Counted from the stretch's first letter, positions 27,224-37,011 are shown. The stretch: DNA of 64,000 bases from Methylocystis sp. ATCC 49242 (GCF_000188155.2 NZ_KE124774.1:2052356-2116355); one strand, 5' to 3'. The notes: generated from the sequence alone by a model not told the origin. Program-made: numbers and translations.

Positions 27224-28115
27224 TCTTTCCCCCTCGGCCATTTCCCGACTCCTCGGACGAACCATGTCCCTTTGCGGACGACAACACAAACGGGATCATC
27301 GTGTCATTCGTGAGCTCGAAGCTTTTCGGCCTCTGAAAAAAGCCATGCCCGCCACTCGGCAGCCAATGCGTCGTAGCTGCCGCGCCGTAAGCTTCGGCGA
27401 ACAGCTTGGCATGGCCGATCGGAGTGACCGTGTCGTCCTCAGCATGCATGATCAGGCACGGGATATTCTTCCACGTGTCGTCCAGCAGGGCTGTAGGACA
27501 GATGCTGCTGTCACCTTCGGGAGGGATCTGTCGATTCGAGAAGCCGCCGACAGAGGTTCTCACGACAGGGTTGAGCAGGATTATTCCATCGGCAGCGACC
27601 TCTTTGGCAGCATGAAAAGCCAGCAGTCCGCCGGCAGATGCGCCGCCCACGAAGACCTTCGTATCGGCGGAGCCGAGTTCGCGTCTAGCCCACTTGCAAG
27701 CCGCCACGGCATCCTCGATGGCATCCTGTACTGTGGCTTTGTGTTTATCCTTGAGCCGATACTCCGGAAGCACGGTCGTGATCCCGTGAGATGCCAGGAC
27801 TTTCGCTTGTGGAAACAACATGGCCGGGCTGCCGCCGACCCAACCGCCCCCATGAAAGAAAACGGCAAGCACGATGGGATTAGACGCGCAAAAGACATGG
27901 CAGAGAAGCTCGCCGCGGTAGTTGAGTACCAGTTTGCGAAAGTCGTCCACTTCGTACTTGCCCCGATCCAAAATGGAGAGAGTGGAGCTATAGCCCCAGA
28001 GAGCCGGCCTCGCAAATTCGGATAGTCGCTTGAGTGGATTTTCTGCCTGACGGCGGCGACGCTTCTCGCTGCGAATCAGGAGCATTCGATGACGAAGTGG
28101 AGTCGCCGGACGCAT
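27165..28115 (-). CDS. Alpha/beta hydrolase (HSL-type esterase)
   Basis: 316 residues from ATG 28115. HGGGW forms the oxyanion hole, GGASAGGL holds the nucleophile Ser, and the acid and base are in HAEDDTVTP and GGHGFFQ. This is the layout of the acetyl esterase/hormone-sensitive lipase family. The C-terminal ~25 residues after HGSSEESGN are low complexity and overlap the methyltransferase gene. It could deacylate the same glycan or lipid acted on by the neighbouring acyltransferases. Confidence 0.87.
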
Positions 28116-28255
28116 TCACCGGCCTTCAAGGCTAAAGTTGCCGCGCGACAAACAAGATGAGAGTCCGTCCCTCATATTGTCCCGCGGCAAATTTAAGCGC
28201 AAGGCTAAAATATTGAGATATCTGAAACCAGATTCTGCCGATTAAATACAGCGTA
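28116..28255. other. Junction region before the recombinase remnant
   Basis: No gene seen; the recombinase remnant stops abruptly here (after HIERHSR), so this marks a deletion or insertion breakpoint. Confidence 0.4.
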
Positions 28256-28755
28256 GCAACGGGAGTGGCGCTCGATATGGCGGGTGACGTCCTCCTGGCT
28301 GATCTTGCCGAGGTCGCCGGTGCCGGCAGGGCGCACCTCGCCCAGGAACCGGCAGATGACCGGCAGGTGGCTGATGATGGACCTCGGCGCCAGTCCGCGT
28401 TCGCTTTGCAGATAATCACTGAAATCCCCAAATATCTGGTCCGCGGAGCGATCAGCGGCAGCACCGACAGCAACCGCTTCAGCGCGGCCCGATCGCCCGG
28501 CTACATGGACTGTTTCCCCGCTCGGCGCTGGAGGTACTGCTCGACCATGCGTTCATCGTGATCACTCAGCGTCGAGCGGCTTTTCTCGATCCAGATGAGG
28601 AGACCGCTGACCAAGTTGAGACAGCGCCAAGTGCCGTGGCGCGCGAGTCCGTCTTTGACAAGACGCGCTGCGTAGAGCTTGACGAGCTGTCCGTGGGGTC
28701 CGGTCTTCAGGCCCCGGAACAGCCGGCTCCTGCCCAAGTACTCTTCTGCTACCAT
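28256..28755 (-). pseudogene. Truncated, frameshifted tyrosine recombinase (N-terminal domain)
   Basis: From ATG 28755 the frame reads MVAEEYLGRSRLFRGLKTG and GLARHGTWRCLNLVSGLL, matching the N-terminal SAM-like part of the large Xer-type recombinases found in transposons. A TAG replaces the expected Gln after GKQSM (28501). The frame continues PGDRAALKRLLSVL, then needs a shift to read QIFGDFSDYLQSERGLAPRS, DLGKISQEDVTRHIERHSR, after which homology ends. The whole catalytic domain is missing. Confidence 0.8.
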
Positions 28756-28881
28756 CGTCCTGTTCTCAGCTGTTGAGAGCGGAGGCACAGGACAAACTAT
28801 CCTGAGCCAATTACACGTCAGCTACGGTGAATCTCGGGGAAAACGAACTCGTTCGGCATAGTTCGGCGGGCGGCATAAACC

Positions 28882-29022
28882 TGCAAACTCAATGGCGTCG
28901 ATCCGCAGGCCTACATGGCCGACGTCCTCGTGAAAATCGTCGACGGACATCTCGCGAGCAAGCTCGACGAACTCATGCCATGGGTCTACGCGTCGCATCT
29001 CGCGCTCAAAGACGTGGCCTGA
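28882..29022 (+). pseudogene. C-terminal remnant of an IS66 TnpC transposase
   Basis: The frame from TGC 28882 reads CKLNGVDPQAYMADVLVKIVDGH, KLDELMPWVYA then TGA at 29020-29022. This matches the IS66 TnpC C-terminus (compare RFNDVNPEAWLADVIARIADHPINQIDDLLPW in outline at 18.5 kb) but from a different IS66 lineage. The rest of the element is gone. Confidence 0.75.
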
Positions 29023-29041
29023 TAACAGCGGGTACCCCGGT

Positions 29042-29989
29042 TTAGTCTACCCGAAGCGAAAAGCCGTCCCATTGCGCCGATGCCCGGATGTCGCCCATGG
29101 CGGCGATGCCGTGGTAGGTGCCGGTCAACATCCAGTCCGATAGATCTTGCGCCATGCCGTACTTCGCACCTTCGGCGATCAATTGGATCAGTCTTGGATA
29201 GAGGTCGACGTCGAAGGTGGTCCACTGACCCTGGGGAGCCGGCTCTTGGCCGAAGCTCGCGACATTATCGCCGTAGCCATATTGCCCGTAGCCTTGACGC
29301 TGCTGGATGTTTTGACCAGTGAAGAACCAGCCGGGCGGGGGGGCTACTGCGTGCGGTGCGGTTTCATGGGTGACAGTGAGCAGTCGGAGCTGGTAATAGA
29401 GGACCTGCTTGGCTTTCGGGTTCATCAGCACCACTGCGGTAATGAACACCGCCTGCGAAACTTGGCACGGCCCGCTATCGAATGCGACCAATTGGGGCCG
29501 CACGCGAATGCGATGCAGAATTTTTGAGATCCTGGACAGCGGCTCCTGATCGTTCACAGAGGCTGAGGGGAAGCCTTTTGCGGTGCGGGCATTGTTTGGG
29601 CTTGCGAATATGTCGGTTTCTTTGACCAGCCGCCGTCCCGAGGGATACGTCGTCTGGCACGGCTGCGCCATGGTATCGACTTTCAAGTTGTAGGATCCGT
29701 CGGGGTTGATCGTCGCAGAGTGATCGCTATCTGCCGTTGCTCCGTTGTTGAACGCAGGCAGGTCGCTTAGGGTGCCCCACTGGGCTATCGCCCAATTCGC
29801 AGCGGGCGTGCTCGGACCATAGAGCTTTTTTCTCTTGTCGGTGGGCCTCAGCCAGAAACCCTGCGGCACCTCGTAGACCTTTCGCGCTCCGGTAGCTTCT
29901 GCATGCGCGACTGAGTGCGCTGGCATCGCGAGTGCGAACGCCAACACAGCGACGAGCAGGTGGCCGTGCGAAGGGGATCGGAATGCCAT
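29042..29989 (-). CDS. Secreted hypothetical protein
   Basis: 315 residues from ATG 29989 (an upstream in-frame start at 30031 gives 14 unlikely residues before the signal peptide). The signal peptide is LLVAVLAFALAMPAHSVAHA. The mature part has GFWLRPTDKRKKLYGP, then a long region with GWFFTGQNIQQRQGYGQYGYGDN. Two Cys pairs could form disulfides (QPCQTT and GPCQVS). No family is recognised. The IS3 element inserted about 100 bases upstream may have separated it from its promoter. Confidence 0.6.
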   Translation of the reverse strand: MAFRSPSHGHLLVAVLAFALAMPAHSVAHAEATGARKVYEVPQGFWLRPTDKRKKLYGPSTPAANWAIAQWGTLSDLPAFNNGATADSDHSATINPDGSYNLKVDTMAQPCQTTYPSGRRLVKETDIFASPNNARTAKGFPSASVNDQEPLSRISKILHRIRVRPQLVAFDSGPCQVSQAVFITAVVLMNPKAKQVLYYQLRLLTVTHETAPHAVAPPPGWFFTGQNIQQRQGYGQYGYGDNVASFGQEPAPQGQWTTFDVDLYPRLIQLIAEGAKYGMAQDLSDWMLTGTYHGIAAMGDIRASAQWDGFSLRVD

Positions 29990-30115
29990 GTCGTTACGGG
30001 CCTCGTGAAACGTGGATGCGCAACTCGCCACAAGAGCGCGGTGAGGTCAACTTAATCCCCACCCCGTTGATGATGTGGACGGGCTTGAGCTGCTGCCGGT
30101 TTCGTGGACACCGAG

Positions 30116-30979
30116 TTAAGTTACTCCCACCTTCTTTTCGAACTCAACCGGGCTGACGTAGCCGATCGTCGAATGCCTGCGGACGGGGTTGTAGAACCGC
30201 TCGACGTAATCGAAGACGTCTGCCCGGGCGTCGTCAGGCGTGCGGTAGAGTTTCTTCCCGATCCGCTCCGTCTTCAGTGAAGAGAAGAAGCTCTCCATCG
30301 CCGCATTGTCCCAGACATTGCCGGATCGGCTCATCGAGCAAACGACGCCATTGTCGGCCATGAGGCGCTGGAACTGCTCGCTCGTATATTGGCTGCCCCT
30401 GTCGGAGTGATGCAGCAAGGCGTCCGGCTTGCCGCGACGCCAGATCGCCATCATCAATGCATCCGCGACAAGACCAGCGGTCATCTCGGCTTTCATCGAC
30501 CAGCCGACGACCCTTCGCGAGAACAGGTCGATGACTGCGGCGACGTAGAGCCAGCCTTCCGCCGTCCAAATATAGGTGAAGTCGGCGATCCACTTCTGGT
30601 TCGGCGCTTGCGCGGCGAACTGCCGGTCGAGAACATTCGGCGCGACGACCGCCGACCTTTGTCCGTCGTCCTTCGGCTGACCCCGGCGACGCGGTCGCGC
30701 CCGCAAGGCGTTTGCCCGCATCAACCGTTCGATCTTGTGCAGGCCGCAGGAGACGCCTTCGGCTAGAACGTCCCGCCAGACGCGGCGGGCGCCGTAGGTT
30801 CGGGCGCTGCCCACGAAGCTCGCGCGGATTTTCTTTGTCAGCTCCTCGTCCGCGACCGATCGGGCGCTCGGCCCGCGACGCAGCCAGGCGTGAAAGCCCG
30901 ATCGGGACACGTCCAGCGCTTCGCAGAGCCACGCCACCGGCCAGACGCTCCGGTGCTTTGCGACGAAAGCGAACCTCAT
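30116..30979 (-). CDS. IS3-family transposase OrfB
   Basis: 287 residues. Integrase-like rve core with QKWIADFTYIWTAEG (Asp), LLHHSDRGSQYTSEQF (Asp) and ESFFSSLKTERI (Glu), preceded by the HTH_21 region SVADEELTKKIRASF. It is normally produced as an OrfAB fusion by -1 frameshifting. A slippery A-AAA-AAG lies near the end of OrfA at about 31009-31015. Stop of OrfA and start of OrfB overlap by 4 bases. Confidence 0.95.
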   Translation of the reverse strand: MRFAFVAKHRSVWPVAWLCEALDVSRSGFHAWLRRGPSARSVADEELTKKIRASFVGSARTYGARRVWRDVLAEGVSCGLHKIERLMRANALRARPRRRGQPKDDGQRSAVVAPNVLDRQFAAQAPNQKWIADFTYIWTAEGWLYVAAVIDLFSRRVVGWSMKAEMTAGLVADALMMAIWRRGKPDALLHHSDRGSQYTSEQFQRLMADNGVVCSMSRSGNVWDNAAMESFFSSLKTERIGKKLYRTPDDARADVFDYVERFYNPVRRHSTIGYVSPVEFEKKVGVT

Positions 30980-31266
30980 TTCGCTTCCCTCGCAAAGAAG
31001 GCTGCGGCCTTTTTTAGAATGTCGCGCTCCGCCCGCAGTTTGGCGACCTCACGGCGCAGCCTTTCGATCTCCAGTTGCTCCGGCTTCCGCTGGCCGTGTC
31101 CGGGGAAGGCCTGCACGGGATCCGTCGTCAGATCCCGAACCCAGCGCCGCAACACGTTCTCATGCACATCCAGATCGCGGCAGGCCTGCGCGACGGTGAC
31201 GCCGCGCTCCTTCACCAACCGAACCGCCTCGACCTTGAACTCCCGACTGAATATCCGTCTCGCCAT
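30976..31266 (-). CDS. IS3-family OrfA (HTH protein)
   Basis: 96 residues. HTH: FSREFKVEAVRLVKERGVTVAQACRDL (outline) and NVLRRWVRDL, followed by a leucine zipper (LEIERLRREVAKLRAERDIL). It binds the IS ends and supplies the N-terminus of the OrfAB fusion transposase through the A6G slippery site near its 3' end. Confidence 0.95.
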   Translation of the reverse strand: MARRIFSREFKVEAVRLVKERGVTVAQACRDLDVHENVLRRWVRDLTTDPVQAFPGHGQRKPEQLEIERLRREVAKLRAERDILKKAAAFFAREAK

Positions 31267-31330
31267 AACAAACCTCCGGCCTCATGAAACACCGTTTCTC
31301 GGTGTCCACGAAACCGGCAGCAGCTCAGCT

Positions 31331-31718
31331 CTCCTCAACGGCATCATAGTGCCGGGGCGTGGCCGCAGGGGCGCTACAACGAGGGAGATCGCCCGTGAAA
31401 AAATTCATGAGGGTTGGCGTCGATTTGGTCAAGAACCATTTTCAGGGGTAAATCGGCATCCAATCGTGACCCCGGGGATGAAGATATTCATCCGTTTGAA
31501 ATAACAAAGGATTCCAATGATCTGCGGGGTCACTCTTGAACGTCGATCATTTCTCGTCATTACCCACAAAATATACATTGAATCAATGCTTTGTCCGAGG
31601 TTGCGCGCGGGGGCATAAGACGATATGACCGTTTGGAGGCGGACGGGGTGGCCCGTCTCCACGATGTGCAAGCAGCGAGGGCTGCGGAGCCATGCGCGAT
31701 TTTGGGTGACGGGGTGAA
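31331..31718. other. Gene-poor stretch with an IS110 N-terminal scrap
   Basis: GTG 31395 opens MKKFMRVGVDLVKNHFQG then TAA (31449-31451). This matches the N-terminus of a different IS110 transposase lineage (consensus like TRVGVDLAKN) and is a remnant. GTGACCCCG (31467) and its complement-like CGGGGTCAC (31526) make a loose inverted repeat nearby. No intact gene. Confidence 0.45.
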
Positions 31719-32978
31719 TCAATCGGCGAATTTTTGATCGCGCGCGATTTCGACTCCGTCACGGAACCATACACCGCTGACGATCTTGGGCAACAGCTTT
31801 TGTCCTTAAAGTCGTCGCCAGCTTTTCGACGCCTCCATCACCAGCTTGAACACCATCCGTCCCGCCAAGTCCTGCGAGAGCGCGCCTTTCGTGCGAACGG
31901 TTCTGTGTCGCACCATCTCAAAGACGCTCTCGATCGGGTTCGAGGTTCGCAAAGGTGTCCAATGCTCCGCCGGAAAATCGAAAAAAGTCAGCAGCGCATC
32001 GCGGTCCTTTATCAGGCAATCGACGGCCTTCGGATATTTCGCCGCGAATTTCTCTGCGAAAATGTCGATTGCCGTCTGCGCCGCAGCACGGCTCTCCGAC
32101 AACCAGATCTCGCGCAAATCCTTGTGCGCGGCGCTCTGCAAGGACTTCGGCAGTTTGTCGAGAACGTTCAGCGTTTTATGCACCCAGCAACGCTGATGGC
32201 GGGTCGATGGAAACGCCTCGTCGAGCGCTTTCCAGAAGCCGAGCGCCCCGTCGCCGACAGCGACCTCGGGCGCGATCGAAAGACCGCGGGCCTTCAAATC
32301 GACGAGCAATTCCTTCCAGCTTTGCGCGCTCTCGCGCATGCCCGCCACCAAGCCAAGCAGCTCCGTCTTGCCCTCCGACGTAGCGCCGATGATCACCAAT
32401 ATGCATTCAGCCTGTGGCTCCATCCGCGCTTGCAGATAAACGCCATCAGCCCAGACATACACATAGCGCCGCGCCGAAAGGTCGCGCTTTTGCCAGCGAC
32501 GGTAATCGCCTTCCCACTCGCCTTTCAGCCGCGCGATCACGCCGGGCAAAAGATTGGGAGCGTCCTTGCCGAGCAAGGCCGTCAATACGCCCTCGAAATC
32601 GCCCGTCGAAACGCCGCGCAGATAAAGCGCCGGCAGGAGAACGTCGAGGCTCTTCGTGCGCCGCGCCCATTTCGGCAGGATCGAGGAAGCATAGTGAATG
32701 CGGTCTTCGCCGCTCGCCCCCCCGGTCGCGCGCCTTGGGCTTTTCCACCTCTACAGGTCCGACGCCCGTCTGGATTGCGCGGACCGGATCATGGCCGTGG
32801 CGAACGACCCGCTGCCGCCCATCCGGCAGTTTCAGTCCGGCGTGCTCCGCCAAAAACGCGGCAAATTCGGCTTCCACCGCCTGCTCGATCAGCCGATTCG
32901 GCCCGAGCGCAGGATTTCCGTCAGTGGATCGGCAATTTCGTCTTTCGGTCGAAAGGCGACAACATTATTCTCGGTCAT
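31719..32978 (-). pseudogene. Degraded IS256-family transposase
   Basis: Start ATG 32978 (MTENNVVAFRPKDEIADPL). The frame must shift near LRSG (32900) and again at the run of seven G near 32717 to follow EFAAFLAEHAGLKLPDGR, then ILPKWARRTKSLDVLLPALYLRG, then the catalytic part with VYVWADGVYL, VAVGDGALGFWKAL, CWVHKTLNVLDKLPK and NPIESVFEMVRHRT. An in-frame TAA after SKSWRRL cuts the tail GQKLLPKIVSGVWFRDG. With two frameshifts and one nonsense codon, it is dead. Confidence 0.85.
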
Positions 32979-33227
32979 GGCGTAACGCTCCTCCAGGAGG
33001 TTCGGGTCGGCTGCACACCAACCCCGTTACGCCGCCTGCTTCACTCCATCATCACCCAGTTTCGGCCATATCTCCGAATCGTCATCGCCTGAAAACAGGG
33101 CGTCTCCATATGGAGTGAACAGACCCGGCTCTTGATCCTCGCCGCCTAGATTGCGATCATTATAGGTGGAGTCTTTCTCGTGATCGTTGAAGGGCACAAT
33201 CGCAAGAACAAATAGAGCTGTATCACA

Positions 33228-34436
33228 ATGTCCGACAAAATCATCGAGGGCGATAAGGCAATTGTCGCAGGATTCGGGCGGCGGCGCGGGAGCTGGCGAA
33301 CACTGATTTTGCAAATCCACCGTACGATTGGCTTGTTCGCGGGCGCAGTCTTCGTTTTGATCGGGCTCAGCGGAGCGCTCCTCGCCTATCGCGAGGACAT
33401 CGACGAACAACTGAACGCGTCGATCATGCGCATTGAGAAGCCGCAAAAAAACTCCGTCTATCGCCCGATCGACGAGATCATCGCCGCTGCGGTCGCCCTG
33501 ATGCCGCCGGACGGCAAACTGGAAAGGCTCACAATGCCTCGCGGACCTGAATCGGCCGCGGCGCTAACCTACATCGTCGAGACGGATGATCTCGACACCT
33601 ACGCCTATGAAATATTTGTCGATCCCTACAATGCGAAAGTCAAAGGGCAGCGGCTTTTCCTGCATGGCGACGATCCGCTCTCGCAGCCGCTCGTTGCGAG
33701 CCTCATGACCTTTCACTGGACGTTATTGCTTGGCGTCAACAACGCTTACATCGTCGGGGCGTTGGGAATAGCGCTTTTCTTCTCGTTGATGCTCGGACTG
33801 TATCTCTGGTGGCCGCACAACGGCAACTGGCTGTTGGGTTTGAAGGTCAAATGGGGCGCCAGCCCCGAGAGAGTTGTGTATGATCTGCACAAGAGCATCG
33901 GCGCCTATTGTGCGGCTATTTTATTGATCACGCTGTTTACGGGAGTCGCCATGATCTTCAAACCGGCGACGCGATCCGTCGTCAATCTGTTTTCGCCTGT
34001 GCGAGCGGATCCGGATTTTGGAAAATCGACGCCGGGCGCTGGACGCCAGCCGATCGGCGCAGGCGAGGCGGCGGCGGTCGCGAATAAGGTGTTCCCTGAC
34101 GGCAGGCTTCACTGGATTCTCTTCCCGAACAGCCCCACGGCTGTTTATGTCGTCGGCAAGCAATCGGATTGGGAGCCGAACCAGACAAAAACCTATCGAA
34201 ACGTCGGCGTGGACCAATACACGGGCCAGGTCCTGGGCGTGCAAGATCGTAGTCGTTTCACAGGGAGCGAGACCTTCCTCGAATGGCTGTTTCCGATACA
34301 CAGCGGCGAGGCGTTCGGAGGCCTCGGGCGTCCGATCGCTCTGCTGATCGGTTTGTCGCCCCTCTTCCTCTTCCTGACCGGCGTTACGCGATGGCTACAA
34401 AAACGCCGCGCGCTGTCGCGCCCGACGTTGTTTTAG
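33228..34436 (+). CDS. PepSY-associated TM helix protein (PiuB-like)
   Basis: 402 residues from ATG 33228. Four membrane segments: RTIGLFAGAVFVLIGLSGALLAY (~31-53), VGALGIALFFSLMLGLYLWW (~177-196), IGAYCAAILLITLFTGVAMIF (~224-244), and ALLIGLSPLFLFLTGVTRW (~369-387). Conserved His residues lie in LQIHRTIG, FHWTLLLG and LHKSIGAY, and could coordinate haem or metal. PepSY_TM proteins of this type accompany siderophore or metal uptake systems as inner-membrane reductase-like partners. Next to CopC- and HupE-like genes it supports a metal-handling group. Confidence 0.88.
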   Translation: MSDKIIEGDKAIVAGFGRRRGSWRTLILQIHRTIGLFAGAVFVLIGLSGALLAYREDIDEQLNASIMRIEKPQKNSVYRPIDEIIAAAVALMPPDGKLERLTMPRGPESAAALTYIVETDDLDTYAYEIFVDPYNAKVKGQRLFLHGDDPLSQPLVASLMTFHWTLLLGVNNAYIVGALGIALFFSLMLGLYLWWPHNGNWLLGLKVKWGASPERVVYDLHKSIGAYCAAILLITLFTGVAMIFKPATRSVVNLFSPVRADPDFGKSTPGAGRQPIGAGEAAAVANKVFPDGRLHWILFPNSPTAVYVVGKQSDWEPNQTKTYRNVGVDQYTGQVLGVQDRSRFTGSETFLEWLFPIHSGEAFGGLGRPIALLIGLSPLFLFLTGVTRWLQKRRALSRPTLF

Positions 34437-34482
34437 CTTTTCCATCGTCCGCGGCCATGAAACGCGTGGCGGAGAGAGCCAT

Positions 34483-35052
34483 TTACTGCCCGACGCGGAT
34501 TGGCATTTCGATCGTGTCTTCCTTGTTCTTGGCTTCCCCGAACGCAACCTTGAGAACATATTTCCCTTTATGGGGGACCGTCGCGTCCAGTGTTGCAAAT
34601 CCGCTCGGATAGGGCTTCGAGGGCAGAGAATTTATCGGCCTGAGAGCGCCGTCGGATTCCTCCTGAAAGAATGAAAGCGCGACAGTTTCGCCCCTGGCTT
34701 CCTTTTCCATGAGAGTGATGGAGAAAATGACCTTGCCTGTTCCCGGCACCCGGTCGCAATATTCGTCATATTTGGTCAAATCGTCTGTTGCGCCTCCCGC
34801 GCTTTCGGATGAGTCCGCCAGAAAATAAGTGGTGAGGTGCACTGAGTAAAAATCGCTCACGCCGAGACATTCGGATATCGTTCGGTCGCCTGCCTTGACG
34901 GCGGGTTTCAGCGTATGCGCTTTCCAGAAGTCGCTCACATATTGGTTGAAGGCGGGTCCCCACCATCCATAGGAAAAAACGGCTCCATTGACGCCCCCGA
35001 GTAGAACAATGCCCAGAAACAGGATCAAGTTTAACCGACCGGTCGGAGTCAT
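34483..35052 (-). CDS. Membrane-anchored periplasmic hypothetical protein beside CopC
   Basis: 189 residues from ATG 35052 (AGGAAG upstream; the frame extends to 35142 without a good start). One N-terminal membrane anchor, LNLILFLGIVLLGGVNGAVF, then a periplasmic domain with ECLGVSDFYSV and EYCDRVPGTGKVIFSITL, ending in a beta-rich segment GKYVLKVAFGEAKNKED. Two Cys may pair. It ends like a small Ig- or CopC-like beta sandwich but no family is recognised. It follows the CopC-like gene by 91 bases, same direction, so probably co-transcribed. Confidence 0.65.
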   Translation of the reverse strand: MTPTGRLNLILFLGIVLLGGVNGAVFSYGWWGPAFNQYVSDFWKAHTLKPAVKAGDRTISECLGVSDFYSVHLTTYFLADSSESAGGATDDLTKYDEYCDRVPGTGKVIFSITLMEKEARGETVALSFFQEESDGALRPINSLPSKPYPSGFATLDATVPHKGKYVLKVAFGEAKNKEDTIEMPIRVGQ

Positions 35053-35143
35053 CGCTTTGGCTTCCTTTCCCTCTCGACATTGAGCGCCTTCGACGCTTTT
35101 CTTGTTCGAATATGTCGCAGCGCGTCGCTCTCTCGAATTCAAT

Positions 35144-35668
35144 TCAGGGGCGCACCTCGAATTCCCAGGCGCCGCTCACGAGATGGCCGTCGGCGGACAA
35201 TGCGCGGTAGCGCACCGTATATTTCCCGGCAGTCAACGGATTGACGCTCACCGAAACATGGGCCGGATCGGCGCCGTCGATAGCTGCGTCGCGCTTGTCC
35301 ACCCGTTCGCCGGATGCGCTGACGACCGCCAGGGCGGTGAACGCGTCACGGATACCGGCGTCGTACCAAACATCGACCTTACCAATATTGGCGTCGGCGA
35401 CGCCGCCCTGCGCTGGAGAAGTGCGGACGACAATCGCGTGCGCCAGAATGATCGGCCGCTGTGCCGGGGTCGGCGGCCGTGACGGGAAACTGAGTTCGAT
35501 TTTTCGCGCCGGGGTGGACTGCCTGCGCTCCGGTTCGCCGGGCGCGAGGCCGTTCCCATAGGCCGTTGCGCGGTCGGGCGTCGTTGCGGCCGCCAGAATG
35601 GCCCCGGCGAAAAACGCGATCCGTTTGCCCGCAAAGGCGTTCTTGTACCTATGCTGAAATTTCGTCAT
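35144..35668 (-). CDS. CopC-like copper resistance domain protein
   Basis: 174 residues from ATG 35668 (the open frame upstream to 35836 is Arg-rich and unlikely). Signal peptide-like segment RIAFFAGAILAAATTPDRATA. The CopC/YcnJ-type domain begins HAIVVRTSPAQGG, where CopC mature proteins start with a copper-binding His, and ends KYTVRYRALSADGHLVSGAWEFEV, whose DGH provides further ligands. About 40 Pro/Arg-rich residues sit between signal and domain, so the His is internal, which is unusual. Likely periplasmic copper carrier. Confidence 0.8.
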   Translation of the reverse strand: MTKFQHRYKNAFAGKRIAFFAGAILAAATTPDRATAYGNGLAPGEPERRQSTPARKIELSFPSRPPTPAQRPIILAHAIVVRTSPAQGGVADANIGKVDVWYDAGIRDAFTALAVVSASGERVDKRDAAIDGADPAHVSVSVNPLTAGKYTVRYRALSADGHLVSGAWEFEVRP

Positions 35669-35880
35669 GACGTCCGACCTTCGACACGAAGAGTCCTCAG
35701 TTTGCCGCTTCCGGCGCTTTCCGCCAATGCCCAAGGACCCAACCCATCCGCGTCGCCCGACCCGGACGCCCCGCCCAACGACGCCGCCGGACTTGAGCTT
35801 GTTATTCCTCGCACAATATGCACAATCCGCCAACAATGCATACGCAGCGTCTTTCCGTCACGTCAAGGGAGCCATCGGCA

Positions 35881-37011
35881 ATGGCGCGGTCTATGGGAAT
35901 TGCAGTCACCGCCCTATGGATGATGATTTTTCTCGCGACGGCCGCTGCCGCCCATACCGCCGATATTTCCAGCAGCCGGATCGTGCCGGAAGGGAATGGC
36001 CATTATCGCGTCGATGTCGGCTTCCTGGGCACGGATATCGAGCGGATGTTCGCTGAAAACAAGAAGGAATTAAAGGACATCGACCTCACCGAGCCGGGCG
36101 TCATCGAAGCGATGATCGGCAAATTCATCCAGAAACGCGTCGCATTGCAAAATGAGGAAGGCCAAACCTGCCCAAGCACGGTCGTCTCCGTTGGCGAAGA
36201 CCCCACCAATCCTTACGATTCCAAGGCTATTCTGAGGATGGATTGCACCGCCGTCCCCGGGCAGATCTTCTACAACCCGTTCGAGCTCCTGAAAGCGCAG
36301 GGGCCACGCGCGAAGCATCTCGTCAGCATCGGCGAGAAGGACGACGCGTCGGCCTTGACCGAAGCGCAACGAATGGGCCGGGAGCCGGCGCCGGGTCAGG
36401 TCATGATCTATCCGGGCGACTCGCTGATCGATCTCTCGAAGCCCCTGCTCTCTCCCTGGCAACTCGCGCCAAAATTCTTTGCGGCCGGCATCGAGCATAT
36501 TATGACGGGATACGATCATTTGTGCTTTTTGCTCGCGGTTGTGCTGTGGGCGTCCCGCGCCTGGCCGGTCGTCAAGATCGTGACCGCCTTCACCATCTCA
36601 CATTCGATTACCCTGTCGCTGGCGGCCCTTCAGGTGGTCAATATCCCTAGCGCATGGACCGAAACAGCGATCGCGCTTTCTATTATTTATGTCGCCATCG
36701 AAAATTTCTTTACGCGCAAGGTCGAGGGGCGGTGGCGCGACACTTTCCTCTTCGGCTTCGTCCACGGCTTCGGCTTTGCCAGCGGCTTGATTGAAATGGG
36801 CGTGCCGCAACGTGCGATTGTGCCGGCGCTCGCAAGTTTCAACCTCGGCGTCGAAGTTGGTCAGATTGGCGTCGTGATGGTGGTCGTCCCGCTCCTTGTG
36901 CTCATCGACAGACTGTTTTTCAACGGACAGCGCAATCTGCGCCTGGTGCAGATTTGCTCCGGGGTCATCGCCTGTTTCGGGGCATACTGGTTGTTCGCGC
37001 CGCCCGCATAG
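35881..37011 (+). CDS. HupE/UreJ family 2 membrane protein with periplasmic ectodomain
   Basis: 376 residues from ATG 35881. A signal peptide (VTALWMMIFLATAAAAHTA) precedes a ~190-residue periplasmic domain, then about six or seven membrane segments with family hallmarks EHIMTGYDHLCFLLAVVLW, TAFTISHSITLSLAAL and FGFVHGFGFASGL. HupE/UreJ proteins are thought to pass nickel or cobalt; this two-domain branch is poorly characterised. It is divergent from the CopC-like gene, sharing a 212-base promoter region. Metal specificity is unknown; copper is plausible from context. Confidence 0.85.
   Translation: MARSMGIAVTALWMMIFLATAAAAHTADISSSRIVPEGNGHYRVDVGFLGTDIERMFAENKKELKDIDLTEPGVIEAMIGKFIQKRVALQNEEGQTCPSTVVSVGEDPTNPYDSKAILRMDCTAVPGQIFYNPFELLKAQGPRAKHLVSIGEKDDASALTEAQRMGREPAPGQVMIYPGDSLIDLSKPLLSPWQLAPKFFAAGIEHIMTGYDHLCFLLAVVLWASRAWPVVKIVTAFTISHSITLSLAALQVVNIPSAWTETAIALSIIYVAIENFFTRKVEGRWRDTFLFGFVHGFGFASGLIEMGVPQRAIVPALASFNLGVEVGQIGVVMVVVPLLVLIDRLFFNGQRNLRLVQICSGVIACFGAYWLFAPPA

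Larger units (their letters stand above)
30086..31327 (-). mobile_element. IS3-family element with perfect 30-bp terminal repeats
   Basis: TGAGCTGCTGCCGGTTTCGT and the following GGACACCGAG form the left end at 30086; the exact complement ends at 31327. GCT flanks both sides (30083-30085 and 31328-31330), matching the 3-base duplication of IS3 members. The two transposase frames look intact, so the element is probably a recent and functional arrival. Confidence 0.9.

Noticed and set aside
31734-33092. 452-codon plus-strand frame over the IS256 remnant
   Set aside because: Opposes the recognisable though broken transposase; no protein-like features.
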